From: Symploca sp. SIO3C6
GTDB taxonomy: Bacteria; Cyanobacteriota; Cyanobacteriia; Cyanobacteriales; Coleofasciculaceae
DNA length: 32,330 bases
Direction of reading: 5' to 3'
NCBI GenBank assembly: GCA_010692425.1
Contig: JAAHHJ010000055.1
Span: forward strand, 1-32,330
Both the position numbers and the translations under genes were made by a program. Positions 17,619 through 24,428 of this stretch are shown here, piece by piece (the stretch's first letter is position 1; every line of letters begins with the position of its first letter). The notes below the pieces were generated by a model. It made no database searches. It saw only the letters and a program-made list of their open reading frames with translations, and was not told the DNA's origin.

Positions 17619-18389
17619 ATGACTAACGACCCTATAGTCTTTTGGTGCAGTTGTCTGCTGTGGTTAATAGTTACAGCACTGATTGTCAGTTCTGTCAGTT
17701 CCAAGAAGCAGGCAGAGGAAAAAACCAATCTTAAGTATGACCAGTTATTGCAAGAGCGCCTGAAACAGGTCAGTCTTAATAGCTGGAAAGATTTATGCCA
17801 AAAATCTGGCTTAAGTATACTGCAATTGCATCAAGTGCGTCGTGGGGAAATAGGACAATTACAACTTAATCAGCTACAGAAACTGGCGAGAGCTCTCAAT
17901 TGGAGCCTAGAAGATTTAATCCATAAATTAGGTATTTTGTCAACTACAGAGCAGATGAACACCACAGCTGCTGATACCGCCGAAATTGAACAATTGCGGC
18001 AACAGTGTCAACAACTGCAAGAGGAATTGCAGCAGCAATTGCATCAACTCAGAGCTAATGAAAGACGCTCTACTTTCTGTCAATTGCAAACACTACTGAC
18101 CAACTATCCTACTGCTCGCAGCATAGTGCAACGTAAACCAGATTTGCCAGCAAAAAATCTGGTAGCAATATTGATGTCGCTGGATAACTTACTCAAGAGT
18201 TGGGGTTACCAATTCATTGGTTCTGTTTGGGAACAAGTACCATATAATCCGCAGTTGCATCAGCCTGATACTGACGATATCCAGCCAGGGGAGTTAGTCT
18301 ATATCCGCTTTGTGGGGTATCGGGAAGGAGAAGATATCCTTTGTCCTGCTAAAGTCAGTCGCACTCTACCTGGAGGCAAGAAAAATTAA
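17619..18389 (+). CDS. Membrane-anchored HTH / coiled-coil / GrpE-like protein
   Basis: A 256-residue protein with unusual domain order. An N-terminal hydrophobic helix (about 7-28, FWCSCLLWLIVTALIVSSV) may anchor it in a membrane. Residues about 50-108 resemble a Cro/XRE-type helix-turn-helix (LCQKSGLSILQLHQVRRGE, then LQKLARALNWSLEDL). A Gln-rich coiled coil follows (about 118-150). The C-terminal 70 residues resemble the GrpE DnaK-contacting head: FIGSVWEQVPYNPQLHQ, then DDIQPGELVYIRFVGYREG and ILCPAKVSRT. GrpE is the nucleotide-exchange factor for DnaK. The family seems cyanobacterial; no symbol is assigned. It might act as an alternative Hsp70 exchange factor or a regulator. ATG 17619 is used; the Shine-Dalgarno is weak. 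Confidence 0.7.
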   Translation: MTNDPIVFWCSCLLWLIVTALIVSSVSSKKQAEEKTNLKYDQLLQERLKQVSLNSWKDLCQKSGLSILQLHQVRRGEIGQLQLNQLQKLARALNWSLEDLIHKLGILSTTEQMNTTAADTAEIEQLRQQCQQLQEELQQQLHQLRANERRSTFCQLQTLLTNYPTARSIVQRKPDLPAKNLVAILMSLDNLLKSWGYQFIGSVWEQVPYNPQLHQPDTDDIQPGELVYIRFVGYREGEDILCPAKVSRTLPGGKKN

Positions 18390-18923
18390 TCAGGGACTAC
18401 AATAAGCAAACATTGAGTTCAGCCCACAAATCACTGTCTAGGCAAGAGTGGTTAGTTTGACACTTCCTTTTCACTATTTTCAAGAATTTTCAAGACCTTT
18501 GTATCGCTATGTAAAGAGAAGGGAAACATTAAGTAATCATTTGTTGCAATGGTTTGATTTGGCGCATTTAATCCCACAAGCATACTGAATAATTAGAATA
18601 AGAAGCTAGCTTGCTCAGTAGGTGATGTACTCCTACACCAAATCAAAGATTATGGTGTATGCTTCCCAGCGACTCCCGGTACCCCGTCAGACATTAACTT
18701 CGACCTTATTGACGACACGGGGTGCCCCTCCGCGCCGGAAAAATACAAAAGTGTTCTTTCCTTTGTACTGTTGGAATTTTACCCATTCACAGATTACTTG
18801 ATTAAAAAGAGTATTACTGAATGGAACGCCATATTCCAAGTTGTCAAGGTTCTGCTAGAGAGTATCTGGGTTGAGTTTAGAGGGGTAACACTAGACAAGT
18901 ATCGTTCGATTAAGGAGGAAAAG
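18390..18923. other. Intergenic region with a GC-rich open stretch
   Basis: This 534-base gap lies between the HTH/GrpE-like gene and the 72-residue protein. The frame of the next gene stays open upstream to a TAG at 18594, but it lacks an ATG or GTG start and a Shine-Dalgarno, so translation probably begins at 18924. The middle (about 18660-18740) is much richer in G+C than its surroundings and contains a stem-loop (18678-18726). The open upstream frame may be the remnant of a longer gene. Confidence 0.5.
18678..18726 (+). other. GC-rich stem-loop upstream of the 72-residue gene
   Basis: GGTACCCCGT (18678-18687) pairs with ACGGGGTGCC (18717-18726) over ten pairs with one G-U, leaving a 29-base loop. 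It is not followed by a T-run. Possible meanings are an inserted palindromic element, a leader structure, or a coincidence within a former coding stretch. Confidence 0.4.
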
Positions 18924-19142
18924 ATGAGTAAATATTGCTTCCACGATGAAATCACTTTAGCCGAAGAAGCAGAAAAACTGGGAAAAAAAGCGATCAAGTT
19001 AGGACTAATCAATGGTTTTACAGTACATCTGTTTCCAGACTGCTGGCAATTCTATATTCCTAATGAACAAGAATCAGAGCCTCTAAGTTCAGAAGAGGTA
19101 TACCTTCGTTTTAAAAAACTAGTGGAACAATCTGGTACCTAG
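18924..19142 (+). CDS. Small conserved-looking protein, unknown function
   Basis: A 72-residue acidic protein beginning MSKYCFHDEITLAEEAEKLG and ending KKLVEQSGT. The start is fixed by a perfect Shine-Dalgarno AAGGAGG (18912-18918), five bases before ATG 18924. The longer frame from TTG 18771 has no such signal. The sequence predicts two helices around a short aromatic beta segment (FTVHLFPDCWQFYIPN). No signal peptide, membrane segment or metal motif is visible. The family is not recognised. It converges with the - strand lipoprotein gene. Confidence 0.65.
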   Translation: MSKYCFHDEITLAEEAEKLGKKAIKLGLINGFTVHLFPDCWQFYIPNEQESEPLSSEEVYLRFKKLVEQSGT

Positions 19143-19181
19143 AATTACTTGTAATCGAAATCCGGACACATCTGGACAGAA

Positions 19182-19637
19182 TTACAAAATTTTGTCCAGA
19201 TTGATTAGATAGGTACGCCAGCTAGCTTGGCGTCCTTGCTCAGTGCTTTGAAGTCGCGCTAAACGCCAGGTTTTGCCTTCTTTCTGCCGCTGTAAGTAAA
19301 CATCGAAGGGATTTTGCCGCTGAATTACCTGCTGTTGTGGTAATTTGATTTTCAGGGTGTAGGTACCCCGGAAATGGTAGGCAGGCAAGTTATCAATTAA
19401 TAGAGGTTCTACTTGCTTTAGCCTTACCTGAATGATTTCCAATTTAGGGGGCGTTGATCCTAAACTGTAAGTTAGCTGCTGTTGGGTTTGATCGATCTGG
19501 AGGGCAACCGCTTTTTGAACCAGTTGCTTACTTGGTGCTAGTCCTAGAGTAGGAGTGTTAGTACCGCAAGCTGTTAGCCATGCCATCACCAGGGTCATCA
19601 AAACAGCGCTCACTATCATTCTTGCAGCTTTAGGCAT
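19182..19637 (-). CDS. Putative lipoprotein
   Basis: A 151-residue protein starting at ATG 19635-19637. The N-terminus MPKAARMIVSAVLMTLVMAW is a signal peptide ending in the lipobox L21-T-A-C24, so Cys24 would be lipidated after cleavage by signal peptidase II. The mature part is basic and beta-rich (AYHFRGTYTLKIKLPQQQ, TWRLARLQSTEQGRQASW), similar in style to small cyanobacterial lipoproteins of unknown function. A TTG start at 19691 would put 18 extra charged residues before the signal peptide and is unlikely. It is divergent from the alpha/beta hydrolase with 110 bases between them. Confidence 0.75.
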   Translation of the reverse strand: MPKAARMIVSAVLMTLVMAWLTACGTNTPTLGLAPSKQLVQKAVALQIDQTQQQLTYSLGSTPPKLEIIQVRLKQVEPLLIDNLPAYHFRGTYTLKIKLPQQQVIQRQNPFDVYLQRQKEGKTWRLARLQSTEQGRQASWRTYLINLDKIL

Positions 19638-19716
19638 AGTAACTTCTAGAGATGTAGGAAATACGCGAAATTTTACTTTTCTTACGTACAAGCTCAGGTA
19701 GTTAAATCCTAACCAT

Positions 19717-19738
19717 CCCTTGACCTCAAGGGTATAAA
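19717..19738 (+). promoter_or_regulatory. Inverted repeat next to a -10-like box before the hydrolase gene
   Basis: CCCTTGA and TCAAGGG (19717-19732) are perfect inverted copies two bases apart, directly followed by TATAAA (19733-19738). The hydrolase ATG is only ten bases further on. The layout resembles a dyad operator overlapping a promoter. No regulator is identified, and no -35 box at normal spacing is seen. Confidence 0.35.
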
Positions 19739-19747
19739 AAATTCCCC

Positions 19748-20572
19748 ATGCAGCTCAACCTTCACCTCCAAGGCAAAGGATTCCCAATTCTCTGTCTCCA
19801 TGGTCATCCAGGCTCAGGCCGCAGTATGTCAGTGTTTACTGATCACTTATCAAAGCGATTCCAAACCTTAGCTCCCGATTTGCGGGGATATGGTAGCAGT
19901 CGCGCCCCAAGAGATTTTCAAATGAAAGATCACCTCATGGATTTGGAGGAACTCCTCAATTATCGCCAAATTAATCACTGCTTGCTGCTGGGTTGGTCAT
20001 TGGGAGGGATTTTGGCAATCGAATTAGCGCTGAGATTTCCCAATCGAGTCACTGGTTTAATTTTAGCTGCCACTGCAGCTCGACCCAGAGGCACTCACCC
20101 AGCGATCACCTGGCAGGATAATTTTTACACTGGGATCGCCTCAATTTTGAATTGGCTCAAACCTGGCTGGCAGTGGAATATTGAAACCTTTGGCAAGCGA
20201 TCGCTTTTCCGCTATCTCCTTCAACAGCATACGCCCACTGCCTATAGTTATCTAGCATCCTTTGCGGTCTCAGCCTATTTACAAACTTCTGGTGCTGCTA
20301 CTATGGCGCTGACAACTGCCCTGAGAAATGGTTACAACCGTCTTTCTGACATAGAGCAAATCCGATGCCCTAGTCTAGTTTTAGCTGGTACAGCTGACCG
20401 ACACATTACAGCAGATTCGAGCCGAGAAACTGCTCAACATCTGCACTACTCTCAGTGGCACTGCTATCCCCATACTGCTCATCTGTTTCCCTGGGAGATT
20501 CCCAATTTAGTTCTCAAGGATATTGACAGATGGCTTGAACTTAACCCTCAAGTGGTGAGCAACAATGTTTGA
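19748..20572 (+). CDS. Alpha/beta-fold hydrolase
   Basis: A 274-residue alpha/beta hydrolase with a complete catalytic triad. The oxyanion region is LHGHPGSGRS (17-26). The nucleophile elbow GWSLGG has Ser84, the acid is Asp217 in AGTADRHI, and His245 lies in HTAHLFPWE. The cap region (about 110-190) is helical and Trp-rich, as in esterases or haloalkane dehalogenase-like enzymes. No signal peptide is present, so it is probably cytosolic. The substrate cannot be deduced. ATG 19748 follows a TATAAA box closely, so the mRNA leader would be very short or absent if that box is used. Confidence 0.88.
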   Translation: MQLNLHLQGKGFPILCLHGHPGSGRSMSVFTDHLSKRFQTLAPDLRGYGSSRAPRDFQMKDHLMDLEELLNYRQINHCLLLGWSLGGILAIELALRFPNRVTGLILAATAARPRGTHPAITWQDNFYTGIASILNWLKPGWQWNIETFGKRSLFRYLLQQHTPTAYSYLASFAVSAYLQTSGAATMALTTALRNGYNRLSDIEQIRCPSLVLAGTADRHITADSSRETAQHLHYSQWHCYPHTAHLFPWEIPNLVLKDIDRWLELNPQVVSNNV

Positions 20573-20659
20573 GGCTAGCACACTCCTTAAGAAGAGAGAG
20601 AATATATGAGTCTTACTGCTCTGTGTTGCCCCACATTTAGATTAGATTATTGCCAGATA

Positions 20660-20689
20660 CTACAGCACGCTATTCTTCACGTGCCGTAG
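20660..20689 (-). terminator. Possible terminator hairpin after the DUF1816 gene
   Basis: CTACAGCACG (20660-20669) and CGTGCCGTAG (20680-20689) form a ten-pair stem on the - strand transcript with one G-U pair and a 10-base loop. It lies 37 bases past the stop of the DUF1816 gene. No strong T-run follows, so it may only end transcription partly. Confidence 0.4.
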
Positions 20690-20725
20690 CATCCCTACTC
20701 CCAACGAGGTATTCCTTAGCCGTTA

Positions 20726-21010
20726 CTAGAAAGCTTGCCCACTCAAAGTAGTCATTGACTGGGTCTCAATTTGCTTCCCCAAGTCATTGAAAATGGTCAG
20801 GTTAGTTGGTTTGCAACGCTTGACCTTGACGACAATTCCTTGGGCACCTTCACCTTCAAGATCTTCAATATATCCACCTTTTGCATTCTGAGCTTCTTTG
20901 TCTGTTAAAAACGGACCGAAATAATAGGTACAGCTTGGGTTTTCGGTGACAATTTCAACCCAAAAATTCAATCCCAATAAGCCGAAACCGTCGATCAAAA
21001 ACTCTTTCAT
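20726..21010 (-). CDS. DUF1816 domain protein
   Basis: A 94-residue protein of the cyanobacterial DUF1816 family. The core LNFWVEIVTENPSCTYYFGP (about 14-33), then EAQNAKGGYIEDLEGEGAQG and KRCKPTNLTIF, is characteristic; the family is distantly like the small CpcD-type linker domains of phycobilisomes. The function is unsettled. The start is supported by AGAGG five bases before ATG 21010. It follows rlmB on the same strand after 50 bases. A probable terminator hairpin lies downstream. Confidence 0.85.
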   Translation of the reverse strand: MKEFLIDGFGLLGLNFWVEIVTENPSCTYYFGPFLTDKEAQNAKGGYIEDLEGEGAQGIVVKVKRCKPTNLTIFNDLGKQIETQSMTTLSGQAF

Positions 21011-21060
21011 AAAAACCTCTTGCAGTTCTAAAACCTAATCCACGGTCTTAAACACCGTAT

Positions 21061-22017
21061 TTATTTACATTTTGTTATACTATCTACAGATTTTTTTTTC
21101 AAAAAGTTTTCTGTAGGCTGGTTCAAGTAAAGCAAATTTGGCAAACGCTGACGATAAATCTCGTACAGGGTTATGGCTGTAGCTATGGAGGCATTGAGGC
21201 TGGGAGTTTTGCCCTGTAGAGGGATTGAAACCAGCATATCGCAGCAGCGTTGTGTAAGCAGATTCAAGCCATTACCCTCCGAGCCTATGACTAATGCTAT
21301 CGGTCCTGTAAACTCAACTGTGTGTAGTAGTTTACCGTAACCAGCAGTAGTGCCGTAAATCCAAAATCCAGCTGCTTTTAATTCCTCCAGAGCGCGAGAG
21401 AGATTAACAACTCTGGCAATGGGAAAGGTTTCTAAGGCTCCCGCCGCCACCTTCATGACTGCTGAGGTGACTCCAACAGCTCGGCGCTGGGGAATAACTA
21501 AGCCTTGAGCGCCCAGGGCTTCAGCTGTGCGAATAATTGCTCCTAAGTTATGGGGATCGGTGATACCGTCACCTACTAGGAGTAGCGGCTGCTGAGCCTT
21601 AGCTTTTGCTTGTTCAATCAACTCACCCAAATCCTTATAGGAGTATGGTGCGATTTGAGCAGCAACGCCCTGGTGATTAGCCCCTTGGGTAATTTGATTT
21701 AAGCGTCGCGATTCCACTTCGTCAATTACTGCCCCCTTTGCCTTAGCCTCAAGTAGTAAGGGGTGAAAGCGGGGATCATAGCGCAGATGAGGTACGATCC
21801 AAACTCGATTGAGCTGGCGCTGATTCTCGAGGGCAGAAAGCACAGGATGACGCCCATAGAGTAAGTCACTCTCTTCGGGTTCATTTTGAGTTGAACCCTG
21901 AGGAGCCGCAGTGGAGGTTTGCTTGTATGGAGGCTTTCGATGCTTGTATTCTGAACGATTGGATTTTCCTCCCTTCCATTTGTTGGGAGTTCGAGAACGG
22001 CGGTCTTGATTAGTCAT
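21061..22017 (-). CDS. rlmB: 23S rRNA 2'-O-methyltransferase, RlmB/TrmH (SpoU) family
   Basis: A 318-residue SPOUT methyltransferase. A basic, disordered N-terminus (1-45) leads to the substrate-binding domain starting [13 protein letters not shown] (about 52). The catalytic knot domain follows: [20 protein letters not shown] (motif 1, with the conserved Asn and Arg), VIGSEGNGL (motif 2) and [15 protein letters not shown] (motif 3). These motifs fit RlmB, which methylates the ribose of G2251 in E. coli 23S rRNA. The RNA target here is inferred. The gene begins four bases after the Mini-III stop codon, so the two are co-transcribed; both act on 23S rRNA. Confidence 0.92.
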   Translation of the reverse strand: MTNQDRRSRTPNKWKGGKSNRSEYKHRKPPYKQTSTAAPQGSTQNEPEESDLLYGRHPVLSALENQRQLNRVWIVPHLRYDPRFHPLLLEAKAKGAVIDEVESRRLNQITQGANHQGVAAQIAPYSYKDLGELIEQAKAKAQQPLLLVGDGITDPHNLGAIIRTAEALGAQGLVIPQRRAVGVTSAVMKVAAGALETFPIARVVNLSRALEELKAAGFWIYGTTAGYGKLLHTVEFTGPIALVIGSEGNGLNLLTQRCCDMLVSIPLQGKTPSLNASIATAITLYEIYRQRLPNLLYLNQPTENFLKKKSVDSITKCK

Positions 22018-22021
22018 TTGG

Positions 22022-22510
22022 TTATGATTTGATGACTTTTGAACTGGGATTGAGTTCTAAATATGCCAAAAGTTTGGTCAGGCGTTGAGGATTGGTAAGA
22101 TAGAGATACCCTATTAAAGTCTCCAAACTGGATGCTTGCTGATAAATTTTGGGATCAAGACGCCTAGGGTTGGTTGTGGCAGCGTTGCGTCCACGCCGCA
22201 GGATTTCTAATTCGGTCTCGGTAAGGTGGGGTTCAAGCAATTGTAAAATTTTTGCCTGACTTTCCGCTCTCACTTGAGCCACAACTTGCTGATGATAATC
22301 TTTGAGCCGTTTGGGTGGCAGTAGATAGCAACTCCGGATGTAAAGTTCATAAACTGCATCTCCCAAATATGCCAGAGATGCTGGTGAAATCTGCTGGAGT
22401 TGGGATAGAGAATTGACAGCAGCACTCAATTGACTGAATCGGACTTGCGCCCAACAGAGTGCTGATTCAGTTCCTGAAAATTCGGAACTCTCTTCCTCCT
22501 TTGATCTCAC
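22022..22510 (-). CDS. mrnC: Mini-ribonuclease III
   Basis: A 162-residue RNase III catalytic domain without a dsRNA-binding domain, the hallmark of Mini-III, which trims 23S rRNA ends. The signature [16 protein letters not shown] (about 43-58) carries the acidic metal ligands, and [13 protein letters not shown] holds the second Glu of the active site. [13 protein letters not shown] is the family's basic motif. The start is GTG 22510; an AAAGGAGG lies just inside the frame without a suitable start after it, so a few N-terminal residues are uncertain. It is translationally close to rlmB. Confidence 0.93.
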   Translation of the reverse strand: MRSKEEESSEFSGTESALCWAQVRFSQLSAAVNSLSQLQQISPASLAYLGDAVYELYIRSCYLLPPKRLKDYHQQVVAQVRAESQAKILQLLEPHLTETELEILRRGRNAATTNPRRLDPKIYQQASSLETLIGYLYLTNPQRLTKLLAYLELNPSSKVIKS

Positions 22511-22626
22511 AATCTTTGTACGAGTTCTATACTAGACTATGCTTTCGATTTTAGCGCTGAGGGAAATTAGCCATAGTTGTAAGCAAACTCAAACGACCAC
22601 TCTTAAACCTCAACTAAGATGTTCAA

Positions 22627-22645
22627 GGCGGGTTTGTTGCCCGCC
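22627..22645 (-). terminator. GC-rich hairpin after the STAS gene
   Basis: GGCGGG (22627-22632) and CCCGCC (22640-22645) form a strong 6-bp stem with a 7-base loop, 20 bases past the STAS stop codon. On the - strand it is followed by TTGAAC, with no real T-run. It probably ends or stabilises the STAS transcript. Confidence 0.5.
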
Positions 22646-22665
22646 CTGGTAATCTTTGTTCAGTT

Positions 22666-23037
22666 TTACTTGCTACCCTTGATACTCTCTATGGCTACAT
22701 CAACTGATGGTTGTAGCGATAGAAATTTTTCCAAGCGCACCAGCTTGACTGTTTGAGTCACGCGTGGGTTGGTCACTATTTGCAAACTTCCCTCAGCGTT
22801 TTGAGCTCTTTTAACTAACTGCACCAAAGCGCCCAAGCCGGAGCTATCGACAAAGTCGATCTTGGAAAGATCCAAAATGATGTTCTTTGGACCATCGTCG
22901 ATATTTTTGCCGACTACCTTGCGAAACGTAGCTTCCGAAAAGGCGTCTAACAAACCAGTGAGGCGGAAAAGTTGGTAATTTTCCCTGACTTCGCGAGTGC
23001 CCCTTAAGCTTACTGTCAGGGTTAGTGGCTCAGGAAT
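22666..23037 (-). CDS. STAS-domain anti-sigma factor antagonist
   Basis: A single STAS domain protein of about 123 residues. Conserved features are YQLFRLTGLLDAFSEATFRK and NIILDLSKIDFVDSSGLGAL, where the DSSG serine is the phosphorylation site of SpoIIAA-type antagonists. The protein would switch partners with an anti-sigma kinase, which is not seen in this window. The start is notable. The open frame extends to TTG 23097, but that upstream stretch contains a TATAAT box, and a strong GAGGAGG sits about five bases before ATT 23035-23037. I therefore favour an ATT start giving IPEPLTLTVSLRGTREVREN. Ribosomal infC is a known ATT-start gene; here it is an inference. Confidence 0.88.
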   Translation of the reverse strand: MPEPLTLTVSLRGTREVRENYQLFRLTGLLDAFSEATFRKVVGKNIDDGPKNIILDLSKIDFVDSSGLGALVQLVKRAQNAEGSLQIVTNPRVTQTVKLVRLEKFLSLQPSVDVAIESIKGSK

Positions 23038-23088
23038 AAAACCCTCCTCTTCTTGTCGCTTACTGCAATTTTTAACTACCGACTGTCT

Positions 23089-23094
23089 ATTATA
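23089..23094 (-). promoter_or_regulatory. TATAAT box before the STAS gene
   Basis: A perfect TATAAT on the - strand lies about 50 bases upstream of the proposed ATT start, inside the first codons of the longer TTG frame. No good -35 box stands at normal spacing. If used, it excludes the TTG start. Confidence 0.4.
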
Positions 23095-23209
23095 CAACGG
23101 TTTTCATTAGTTTAGTGTTGACATCTCCCCACTTTGAAAAATTGACTGGCTAGCTCTGGCTCGAAGTTATTTTTGGTCTTAGGGGCTCTTTTGCACCCTA
23201 CTTTCAGAT

Positions 23210-24361
23210 TTAGGCTTGGGCTTGGTGATGTATCCGCATTGATTTGACAAATTGCTCAAACAGGTAATCAGCATCGTGAGGACCAGGGCTAGCCTCTGGG
23301 TGGTATTGCACAGAAAACAAAGGCAAAGATTTGTGACGCAAACCCGCTACAGTGCGATCATTGAGATTGAAGTGAGTAATCTCCACCCCAACACCTAAAG
23401 AATCGGGATCAATAGCAAATCCATGGTTCTGACTGGTAATCTCCACTTGCTGCACTATACCTGCTGGGTGATTCAAGCCCCTGTGACCAAATTTGAGTTT
23501 AAAGGTTTTAGCTCCCAGAGCCAGACCAAGGATTTGATGTCCCATGCAGATGCCAAACATCGGTTGTTCCAGCTCTAATAAAGCTTTAGCGATCGCAATT
23601 CCTTCGCTAACTGTAGCAGGATCCCCCGGACCATTGGAAAGAAAAATGCCATCGGGCTGATATTTGATAATTTCCTCTAGTGGTGTATTTGCCGGCACCA
23701 CAATCACGCGGCAACCGTAGCTTGCCAAGCGTCGCAGGATGTTACGTTTGATGCCAAAGTCAATGGCAACAACTGTCAGAACTTGCTCTGATTTATCCTC
23801 TTCCCAAGAGCGGAATTCCCAGTTGGCAGCAGTAGGCTCAGACCACTCGTATACTGATCTGGTAGTGACTTTCGGCACCAGATTTAATCCCTCCATACTG
23901 GGGGCTGAGAGTACTTGCTTGAGCAATTCGGCAGGATCAAGAATTTTTGTGGAAATACCACCGTTCATGGCACCAACAGAACGCAGTTTTCGAGTCAGAG
24001 CTCTGGTATCAATGCCGTAAATGCCTGGGATGTTGTTTTCCTTGAGGTAATCGGGCAAGGAGAGTGTCGCACGCCAGTTACTCGGGCGTCGGCAGATGTT
24101 GCGGGCAATTGCTCCTCTAATCTGAGGATGTGCTGATTCTTCATCCTCCGGGTTAATACCTGTATTACCTAATTCTGGATAGGTGAAGGTGACAATTTGA
24201 CCGCAATAACTAGGATCTGTCGCTACTTCCTGATAACCGGTCATGGCAGTGTTAAACACCACTTCCCCAAAGGTGGTACCGCTAGCTCCAAAAGACCAGC
24301 CTTGATAATGTGTTCCATCTGCCAATACCAGCAGAGCTCTTTGAGCCTCAGAAACAGCCAT
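23210..24361 (-). CDS. carA: Carbamoyl-phosphate synthase small subunit
   Basis: A 383-residue glutaminase subunit that supplies ammonia from glutamine to CarB for arginine and pyrimidine synthesis. The N-terminal CPSase domain has [17 protein letters not shown] (about 36-52) and [15 protein letters not shown] (about 118). The C-terminal class I glutamine amidotransferase has the nucleophile Cys272 in FGICMGHQ and the His-Glu pair in [13 protein letters not shown]. The length is normal. No clear Shine-Dalgarno precedes ATG 24361. It lies 67 bases after the ABC exporter on the same strand; that is probably chance, as carA is housekeeping. carB is not in the window. Confidence 0.97.
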   Translation of the reverse strand: MAVSEAQRALLVLADGTHYQGWSFGASGTTFGEVVFNTAMTGYQEVATDPSYCGQIVTFTYPELGNTGINPEDEESAHPQIRGAIARNICRRPSNWRATLSLPDYLKENNIPGIYGIDTRALTRKLRSVGAMNGGISTKILDPAELLKQVLSAPSMEGLNLVPKVTTRSVYEWSEPTAANWEFRSWEEDKSEQVLTVVAIDFGIKRNILRRLASYGCRVIVVPANTPLEEIIKYQPDGIFLSNGPGDPATVSEGIAIAKALLELEQPMFGICMGHQILGLALGAKTFKLKFGHRGLNHPAGIVQQVEITSQNHGFAIDPDSLGVGVEITHFNLNDRTVAGLRHKSLPLFSVQYHPEASPGPHDADYLFEQFVKSMRIHHQAQA

Positions 24362-24428
24362 AAGAAGTTGTTAATTGTGATTAGAAACAATCATATCAAC
24401 TCCCTCAGCACAATAATCCTTACTAATG

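Noticed and set aside
18771-18923. TTG 18771 as start of the 72-residue gene (123 residues)
   Set aside because: No Shine-Dalgarno at the TTG, while AAGGAGG stands five bases before ATG 18924.
20578-20725. Small RNA gene between the hydrolase and DUF1816 genes
   Set aside because: The only structure is a hairpin placed as expected for the end of the DUF1816 transcript.
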